A DNA stretch of 64,000 nt from DATEDA01 sp963789885 (GTDB lineage: Bacteria > Pseudomonadota > Gammaproteobacteria > Burkholderiales > SG8-39), in assembly GCA_963789885.1 (NCBI GenBank), contig CAWBNB010000047.1, forward strand, positions 1 to 64,000, read 5' to 3'. The notes beneath the pieces are model-generated. The model saw nothing but the letters and a program-made list of their open reading frames with translations. It was not told the origin of the DNA and did not search any database. Positions 58,601 to 64,000 of this stretch are shown here, one piece after another (position 1 is the stretch's first letter; each line of letters begins with the position of its first letter). The position numbers were made by a program, and so were the translations under genes.

Positions 58601-59082
58601 CCGAAGATCTCCTGCAGCGGCCGCTCGTAGCGGCGCTTGATCAGCGCGACGAGCGCCGCGGCGTCCTCCAGGTCGAGCACGTGCACGAGGATCCGGGCGC
58701 GCGCCTCGTCGACCTCCGCCGCGAGCGTGCCCGGGGTCATCGTGATGATGCTCGCGAGCAGCGCGACCGCGTCCGGATGCGTGGCGTCGAGCGGCACCTC
58801 GACGAACGCCGGCCGCAGTCGCCCGATCGGGCCGAGGACGCGCCGCGCGACGGCGAGATTCGCCGTCACGATGTCCCAGGCGACGACCAGCCCGAGCCGC
58901 ACGGCGGCCCGGGGGCGGTGGACGCGGACCGGGTCGTCGAGGACGCGGCCGAGCCCGAGCGGCAGGATCACGGCGAGCACGGCCGCGGCGATGAGGTGGA
59001 GAGACGCGACGCTCGAATTGAGCGCGAGCCAGACCGCGGCGATGAACCCGGACGCGATGGGATGCGGCAGGAGTCGCATCAT
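58594..59082 (-). CDS. mrpE: Monovalent cation/H+ antiporter subunit E
   Basis: The 162-residue subunit begins MMRLLPHPIASGFIAAVWLA, has two or three helices, then RPAFVEVPLDATHPDAVALL with ASIITMTPGTLAAEVDEARA, the MrpE signature (TMTPGT). It is part of the Mrp membrane complex. The ATG at 59082 overlaps the mrpD stop. A longer open frame upstream is the shadow of mrpD. Confidence 0.9.
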   Translation of the reverse strand: MMRLLPHPIASGFIAAVWLALNSSVASLHLIAAAVLAVILPLGLGRVLDDPVRVHRPRAAVRLGLVVAWDIVTANLAVARRVLGPIGRLRPAFVEVPLDATHPDAVALLASIITMTPGTLAAEVDEARARILVHVLDLEDAAALVALIKRRYERPLQEIFGC

Positions 59083-60623
59083 GGCTTGGCTCCAGGCGGG
59101 AACGGGCGAACGCTGCGCGGACCGGACTCCCGCAGGACTCTGGGCGCGTAGAGGCGCCAGTCCGCGAGCTGACGGGCGGTCGCGTCGGTATAGCGCTTCA
59201 CCGGCGCGGCGAAGATCGCGAGCGCGACGCTGCAGGCGAGCAGCGCCGCCATCGGCGCGAGCGACCCCCACGACGCCCGCGCGGGCGGCGCGCTGCCATC
59301 GGCCGTCTTCCAGAACAGCGCGCTCCCCGCGCGTGCGAGCGCGATCGTCGCCGCCAGCCCGGCGCCGAGGAGCGCGGTCCACAGCACCGGCGTCGCCGGC
59401 AGGCTGCCGGTCGCCTGGAGGAGCGCGAGCTTGCCGACGAAGCCGGAAAGCGGCGGCAGGCCGGCGATCGAGACCGCTGCGACGGCGAGCGCGGCCCCGA
59501 GCACCGCGGGCTGCGCGACCGGCGGGTGCGGGGCGAAGCCGTCTCCGCCGCGCTGCACAGCGATCCGTTCGGCGAGCAGGAAGAGCGCGGCCAGCGCGAG
59601 CGTCGAGTGCAGGAGGTAGTAGAGCGCCGCGCCGAGGCTCGCCGCCGAGAACACCGCGACGCCGACGAGCAGCGTGCCCACCGAGGCGATCGTGAGGTAG
59701 GCGGCCAGGCGCGCGAGGCCGGCTGCGGCGAACGCCCCGACCGCCCCGAGCACCACGGTCGCGACCGCGCCGACGAGCAGCCACGGGCCGGCGACCAGGG
59801 CCGAGCCGCCGGCGTCGGGACCGAACACGAGGCCGTGCACGCGGAGGATCGCGTACACGCCGACCTTGGTCATGATCGCGAAGAGCGCCGCGACCGGAGG
59901 CGACGCGGTGGTGTAGGCGCGCGGTAGCCACAGGTACAGCGGGAAGACCGCGGCCTTCACGGCGAAGACGACGAGCAGCACCAGCGCCGCGGCGCGGGCG
60001 ATCGGGACGTCCCCCGGCGCGAGGCGCGGCACCTGCAGGGCTAGGTCGGCGAGGTTCAGCGTCCCCGTCACCGCGTAGAGGGCGGCGATCGCGAGCAGGA
60101 ACAGGGCGGAAGCCGCCAGGTTCACGGCGACGTAGTGGAAGCCCGCCCGCAGCCGCTCCGCACCGCGGCCGTGGAGTAGTAAGCAGTACGACGCGACGAG
60201 CAGGACCTCGAAGAAGACGAAGAGATTGAAGAGATCCCCGGTCAGGAACGCGCCGTTCAGCCCCATCAGCTGGAACTGGAAGAACGCATGGAAGAACCTC
60301 CCTCTCGCGTCCCAGGGTTCGGGGCCGATCATCGCGGCGGCGACCGTCGCGAGCGCCACGAGTGCGGTCAGCGCGAGCATCAGGGCGGCGAGTCGGTCCA
60401 GCACGAGCGCGATGCCGAACGGAGCGGGCCAGTCGCCGATGCGGTACACCTCGATCGATCCGAGCGCGGTGTGGCCGAGCGCACCAAGCGCGACGACCGC
60501 GAGACCGGCGCACGACAGGAGCGCGAGCGCGCGCTGCACCCGGAGCCGTTGGTCGCCTGCGAGCACCATCAGCACCGCGGCGAGCGCGGGGAGCAGGACC
60601 GGGACGATGACCGCGTGGTTCAC
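59079..60623 (-). CDS. mrpD: Monovalent cation/H+ antiporter subunit D
   Basis: The 514-residue, about 14-helix protein is related to complex I NuoN/NuoM. It has GAFLTGDLFNLFVFFEVLLV (glutamate in FFEVLL), VFAVKAAVFPLYLWLPRAYT (lysine of the proton path) and ALFAIMTKVGVYAILRVHGL. AGLPPLSGFVGKLALLQA occurs late. It is one of two antiporter-like channel subunits of the Mrp complex. The GTG at 60623 gives the normal N-terminus and overlaps the mrpC stop. Confidence 0.9.
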   Translation of the reverse strand: MNHAVIVPVLLPALAAVLMVLAGDQRLRVQRALALLSCAGLAVVALGALGHTALGSIEVYRIGDWPAPFGIALVLDRLAALMLALTALVALATVAAAMIGPEPWDARGRFFHAFFQFQLMGLNGAFLTGDLFNLFVFFEVLLVASYCLLLHGRGAERLRAGFHYVAVNLAASALFLLAIAALYAVTGTLNLADLALQVPRLAPGDVPIARAAALVLLVVFAVKAAVFPLYLWLPRAYTTASPPVAALFAIMTKVGVYAILRVHGLVFGPDAGGSALVAGPWLLVGAVATVVLGAVGAFAAAGLARLAAYLTIASVGTLLVGVAVFSAASLGAALYYLLHSTLALAALFLLAERIAVQRGGDGFAPHPPVAQPAVLGAALAVAAVSIAGLPPLSGFVGKLALLQATGSLPATPVLWTALLGAGLAATIALARAGSALFWKTADGSAPPARASWGSLAPMAALLACSVALAIFAAPVKRYTDATARQLADWRLYAPRVLRESGPRSVRPFPPGAKP

Positions 60624-60952
60624 GGCCGTGGCTCCTCGCCGTCGACGTGGTCGGTACCGCTTGCGCCGCGCAGCGCGAGCGCGAGCTCGATCGCGAAGCC
60701 GGTGGCGGCGAAGCCGATGACGATCGCCGTCAGCACGAGCGCCTGCGGCAGCGGATCGGCGTAAGTGTCGGCCCCGTACGCAATGAGCGGCGGCACCCCG
60801 ATCCACAGCCGCCCCATGGCAACGATGAACAGGTTGACCGCGTACGAGAGCAGGCAGAGGCCGAGGACGACCGGGAAGGTGCGGCCGCGCAGCATGAGAT
60901 AGATGCCGGTGCCGGTGAGGACGGCGATCGCTCCGGCGACGAGGAATTCCAT
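60620..60952 (-). CDS. mrpC: Monovalent cation/H+ antiporter subunit C
   Basis: The 110-residue, three-helix protein is related to NuoK, with IAVLTGTGIYLMLRGRTFPV then VLGLCLLSYAVNLFIVAMGR and DPLPQALVLTAIVIGFAATG (the DPLPQALVLTAIVI motif). It joins the MrpA and MrpD channels. It lies two bases after mrpA and overlaps mrpD. Confidence 0.92.
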   Translation of the reverse strand: MEFLVAGAIAVLTGTGIYLMLRGRTFPVVLGLCLLSYAVNLFIVAMGRLWIGVPPLIAYGADTYADPLPQALVLTAIVIGFAATGFAIELALALRGASGTDHVDGEEPRP

Positions 60953-60954
60953 GC

Positions 60955-63714
60955 CTATCTCCGCGTCGCGTCGGCTTCCGCGACGAGCGTCAGCATCGTC
61001 GCACCGACGACGGCGAGGTAGACCCCGAGATCGAAGAGCATCGCCGAGGCGAGCGGCAGCTCGCCGACCACCGGCAGCACCGGCTCCGCGTGCGCGCTCG
61101 TCAGGAACGGCTTGCCGAAGAACCAAGCACCGATCCCGGTCGCGCCGGCGACGAGGAGGCCGACGCCGGCGATGCGCCCGTAGTCGAGCCGCAGCCGCGC
61201 ACCGCTTCCCGCCATGTGCTGCATGAGCAGCGCGACGGCGGTGACCAGCCCGGCCACGAACCCGCCGCCCGGCGCGTTGTGTCCGCGCACGAAGAGGAAG
61301 ATCGATACGAGCAGCGCGAGGGGAAGCAGCCAGCGCGCGGCGACGCGCAGCAGCAGCGGGGCGCCCGCTTCGGGCGCGCCGCCCGGTTGCACCAGCCGGA
61401 GGCCCGTCATCATCGCGCTGGCGCCGAGCGCGGCGATCGCGAGCACGGTGAGCTCGCCGAACGTGTCGTAGCCGCGGAAATCGACGAGGATCACGTTCAC
61501 GACGTTCGCGCCACCGCCGAGCGGCACGCTGTTCTCCAGGAAGTACCAGGAAATCGTCTCGAGCGGACGCGTCATCGCCGCCAGCGCGATGAAGCCAACG
61601 CCGAGGCCGAGACCGGTGGCGAGGAGCCCGTCGCGGAGCTTGCGCAGCGTCGACGATTCCGCGGGGCTTGTCCGGGGCAGCGCCGCCAGCGCCATGAGCA
61701 GCAGCACCGTCGTCACGACCTCGACCGCGAGCTGCGTCAGCGCGAGGTCGGGCGCCGCGAACTGCAGGAAGGCCGCCGACACCACGAGGCCGACCACGCC
61801 GACGAGCACGACTGCGACGAGCCGGCTCCGGTGGAAGACCGCGCAGCCGAGCGCCGCGCCGGCGAGCACGATCGCGGCCACCGCGCCGATGGGCGTGATC
61901 GGCGCGAGCGGGCGACCGCCGGCGGGGATGCCGCTGCCAACGAGCGGCGTCGCGCCGAGCGCGAGCGCGACCGCGAACAGGCAGACGAGCGACCGCTGCA
62001 GCGAGCCGTTCTCGAGCGCGTTCGTCGCGCGCGCCGCGCCGGCGAGCGCCGCGTCCATGAGGTGCTGGAACGCGAGCCGCGCGGTCCAGCCGGAGGGCAC
62101 GTGCAGGTGAAGGTTGTACTTGCGTTGCAGCGCCCAGTACATCGCCGCACCGCCCGCGAAGGCGAGCACGCTGAGTGCGAGCGGTGCGGTGAAGCCGTGC
62201 CAGATGGCGATCGAGTACCCGGGGAGGGCGGCGCCGACCACCGCCCGCGCCGCCGCCTCGACGAGCGGCGCCACCGTGAGCGCCGGCAGCATGCCGACCG
62301 CCAGGCAGACGACCGCAAGGATCTCGACCGGCATCTTCATGAACCGCGGCGGCTCGTGCGGCGTGCGCGGCAGGTCGCGCGGCTCGCCGTTGAAGAAGAC
62401 GTCGTGGATGAACCGGGCCGAGTACGCGACGCCGAACGCGCCGCCCGCGAGCACCACGCCGGGCGCGAGCGCTCCGAGAAGACCGAGCCCGTGGAGGTCG
62501 AGCGCCTCGGCGAAGAACATCTCCTTCGACAGGAAGCCGTTCAGCAGCGGCACCCCGGCCATTGCTGCCGACGCGACGATGGCGAGCGTGGCGGTGTAGG
62601 GCATGTATTTCCACAGCCCGTTGATGCGCCGCATGTCGCGCGTGCCGCACTCGTGGTCGATGATTCCCGCGGTCATGAAGAGCGACGCCTTGAAGGTCGC
62701 GTGGTTGACGATGTGGAACACCGCCGCCACCGACGACAGCGGCGAGTCGAGCCCGATCAGGAACGTGATCAGCCCGAGGTGGCTGATGGTCGAGTAGGCG
62801 AGCAGCCCCTTGAGATCGTGCTTGAACACCGCGACGTAGGCAGCGAACACGAACGTCACCAGCCCGACGGTGGCGACGATGTAGACGAAGAGCGGTGTCC
62901 CGCCGAGCACCGGGTAGAGGCGGGCGAGCAGGAACACGCCCGCCTTCACCATCGTCGCCGAGTGCAGGTACGCCGACACCGGCGTCGGCGCCGCCATCGC
63001 CTCGGGCAGCCAGAAATGGAACGGGAACTGCGCGCTCTTGGTGAACGCGCCGAGAAGGACGAGCACGAGGGCGGCCGGATACCGCGGATCGGCCACGATC
63101 CGGTCGTGCATGCCGGCGAGTGCGGAGATCTCGTAGGTGCCCGCGATGCTCCCGATCAGGAGGAAGCCGGCGAGCATCGCCAGCCCGCCGGTCGCGGTGA
63201 CCGCGAGCGCCATGCGTGCGCCCTGGCGCGCGTCGGCGCGCGTGTGCCAGTAGCCGATCAGCAGGAACGAGGCGACGCTCGTCAGCTCCCAGAACACCGC
63301 GAGGAGGAGCAGGTTGTCGGCGAGCGCGACGCCGAGCATCGCGGCCATGAAGAACGCGAGCTGGCCGTAGAACCGGCCGGGCGGATCGCTCTCGTCCAGG
63401 TAGTAGCGGGCATACAGGATGACGAGCAGGCCGATCCCGAGGATGAGGATCGCGAACAGCGCGGCGAGCCCGTCGAGCCGGAGCGAGACATTCAGCCCGA
63501 GCTCGGGCACCCAGTGCCAGAACGCCGCCGGCGCGTCGCCGGCCAGGACGCGTGGCAGTGCGACGAGCACGAGGGCGAGGGCGCCCGCCACGACGGCGGC
63601 GAGCGCCCATGCGGCCGCCGTAGCGGAGCGCCGCCCGGCGACGGCGGCGAGGACCGTCCCGCCGAGGAGCGGCAAGCCGATCACGAGCGGCAGCGCGGTA
63701 TCGGGAGCGATCAC
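60955..63714 (-). CDS. mrpA: Monovalent cation/H+ antiporter subunit A (A-B fusion)
   Basis: The about 919-residue protein joins the NuoL-like MrpA (ALFAILILGIGLLVILYARY, VFWELTSVASFLLIGYWHTR, GAFTKSAQFPFHFWLPEAMA) to the NuoJ-like part (APDLALTQLAVEVVTTVLLL). The MrpB domain follows at the C-terminus (VNVILVDFRGYDTFGELTVL, FVRGHNAPGGGFVAGLVTAV). It is the main ion-conducting subunit of a group-2 type Mrp antiporter. The GTG at 63714 is preferred; the open frame extends about 33 codons upstream without support. A TAGAAT box on the minus strand ends seven bases before this GTG. Confidence 0.9.
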   Translation of the reverse strand: MIAPDTALPLVIGLPLLGGTVLAAVAGRRSATAAAWALAAVVAGALALVLVALPRVLAGDAPAAFWHWVPELGLNVSLRLDGLAALFAILILGIGLLVILYARYYLDESDPPGRFYGQLAFFMAAMLGVALADNLLLLAVFWELTSVASFLLIGYWHTRADARQGARMALAVTATGGLAMLAGFLLIGSIAGTYEISALAGMHDRIVADPRYPAALVLVLLGAFTKSAQFPFHFWLPEAMAAPTPVSAYLHSATMVKAGVFLLARLYPVLGGTPLFVYIVATVGLVTFVFAAYVAVFKHDLKGLLAYSTISHLGLITFLIGLDSPLSSVAAVFHIVNHATFKASLFMTAGIIDHECGTRDMRRINGLWKYMPYTATLAIVASAAMAGVPLLNGFLSKEMFFAEALDLHGLGLLGALAPGVVLAGGAFGVAYSARFIHDVFFNGEPRDLPRTPHEPPRFMKMPVEILAVVCLAVGMLPALTVAPLVEAAARAVVGAALPGYSIAIWHGFTAPLALSVLAFAGGAAMYWALQRKYNLHLHVPSGWTARLAFQHLMDAALAGAARATNALENGSLQRSLVCLFAVALALGATPLVGSGIPAGGRPLAPITPIGAVAAIVLAGAALGCAVFHRSRLVAVVLVGVVGLVVSAAFLQFAAPDLALTQLAVEVVTTVLLLMALAALPRTSPAESSTLRKLRDGLLATGLGLGVGFIALAAMTRPLETISWYFLENSVPLGGGANVVNVILVDFRGYDTFGELTVLAIAALGASAMMTGLRLVQPGGAPEAGAPLLLRVAARWLLPLALLVSIFLFVRGHNAPGGGFVAGLVTAVALLMQHMAGSGARLRLDYGRIAGVGLLVAGATGIGAWFFGKPFLTSAHAEPVLPVVGELPLASAMLFDLGVYLAVVGATMLTLVAEADATRR

Positions 63715-63743
63715 CGCGGCGGATTCTACGGGAACCTCGCACG

Positions 63744-63749
63744 TATAAT
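63744..63749 (+). promoter_or_regulatory. TATAAT -10 box for the last gene
   Basis: A consensus TATAAT followed by CGCGAGCC lies 88 bases before the ATG at 63837. A convincing -35 is absent. It is the best match to the local -10 pattern. Confidence 0.45.
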
Positions 63750-63836
63750 CGCGAGCCCGCAGCCACGGGACGCGGGCCCGCTGCCGCGGGACGCCACGAG
63801 GCCGCCGCGGCATCGATAAGGGAGGGGGACTACCAG

Positions 63837-64000
63837 ATGCCGTCGCCGCTCAAGGTCGTCGCGCGCTTCGTCGCGCACGAGAAGGGGCTCTTCGCCGGCG
63901 CGATCGTCGTGGCCGGCATCGCCGCCGCGCTCGGTGTGCCGTTCGACTTCGTGCTGTTCGGATTGACGCTCGCCGGCGTCGCGCTCTTTCACCATCACAC
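63837..64000 (+). CDS. Membrane protein, 5' end only
   Basis: The gene begins with ATG after GGGAGGGGGAC and is cut by the window edge. The 54 visible residues read KVVARFVAHEKGLFAGAIVV, then AGIAAALGVPFDFVLFGLTL and AGVALFHHH, two hydrophobic segments. The FxLTLxGVALFHHH pattern reminds me of a citrate-transporter/sodium:proton antiporter-like membrane protein, but the fragment is too short for a firm call. It is divergent from the mrp operon. Confidence 0.5.
   Translation, partial: MPSPLKVVARFVAHEKGLFAGAIVVAGIAAALGVPFDFVLFGLTLAGVALFHHH

Noticed and set aside
61090..63819. A 909-codon plus-strand open frame
   Set aside because: It is antisense to mrpA, with charged low-complexity composition.

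Overview
The window is very GC-rich, densely coded DNA from a chromosome-like region of what looks like a betaproteobacterium. Supporting signs are tripartite TRAP transporters, GlcDEF glycolate oxidase, a proton-translocating PntAA/AB/B transhydrogenase, an Mrp antiporter operon, and many candidate -10 boxes of the form TAnnnT followed by CGCG. The taxonomic call is inference. No rRNA, tRNA, CRISPR array, integrase or transposase was recognised.

Layout. 1-3.05 kb (minus): a 2-oxoacid:acceptor oxidoreductase alpha gene (cut by the window edge), a class II aldolase and a GltD-like FAD/Fe-S oxidoreductase. 3.3-10.2 kb: a small membrane protein with an HEAGH motif, a cation diffusion facilitator, a DUF1232-serine hydrolase fusion, a SnoaL-like secreted protein, an ECF sigma/anti-sigma pair and a PduO-type cobalamin adenosyltransferase. 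10.3-11.3 kb: a patatin-like lipase. 11.6-18.25 kb (plus): an arsenosugar-type cluster of arsS, a metallophosphoesterase, TVP38/TMEM64 plus a disulfide oxidoreductase (probably one fused gene), the two glycosyltransferases TIGR04283 and TIGR04282, and a SelD-associated-type FAD oxidoreductase. 18.6-21.6 kb: an AlaX editing protein, a GNAT acetyltransferase, a three-gene cobalt-type nitrile hydratase/thiocyanate hydrolase-like set, and an ACT protein. 21.62-22.26 kb is non-coding and holds four consecutive hairpins. 22.3-32.5 kb: a LysR regulator, an MBL lactonase-like enzyme, a Gld/Nos-like ABC-2 export system with a histidine-rich auxiliary protein, an M28 peptidase, a broken SDR, a geranylgeranyl-reductase-family flavoprotein, a cupin and TauE/SafE. 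32.5-40.0 kb: SulP, then hydroxypyruvate isomerase, tartronate semialdehyde reductase and GlcDEF, a glyoxylate/glycolate block. 40.1-51.8 kb: DUF3617, a BT1/MFS-like carrier, an MsbA-like ABC exporter, an OpuC-type binding-protein/permease fusion, PntAA-AB-B, a LutC-type protein, a CPA2 antiporter and a YbdK-type ligase. 52.1-57.95 kb: TRAP DctP-DctQ-DctM, a mandelate-racemase-family enzyme and a second DctP. 57.98-63.7 kb (minus): mrpA(B)CDEFG. 63.84 kb to the end: start of an unassigned membrane protein.

Many otherwise intact genes are broken by single-base frame changes: arsS, the oxidoreductase (twice including its junction with TVP38), the NHase beta C-half, SDR, glcD, glcE (twice) and the racemase-family gene (twice). 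Protein similarity continues cleanly across each break and most fit one extra base. This suggests uncorrected indels in the assembly more than natural decay. The SDR is different: about 80 codons including its catalytic centre are missing.

Functionally the window combines carbon-acid use (TRAP uptake, sugar-acid dehydration, glycolate/hydroxypyruvate handling), redox and ion balance (Pnt, Mrp, CPA2), organoarsenic chemistry and possible nitrile or thiocyanate hydrolysis.
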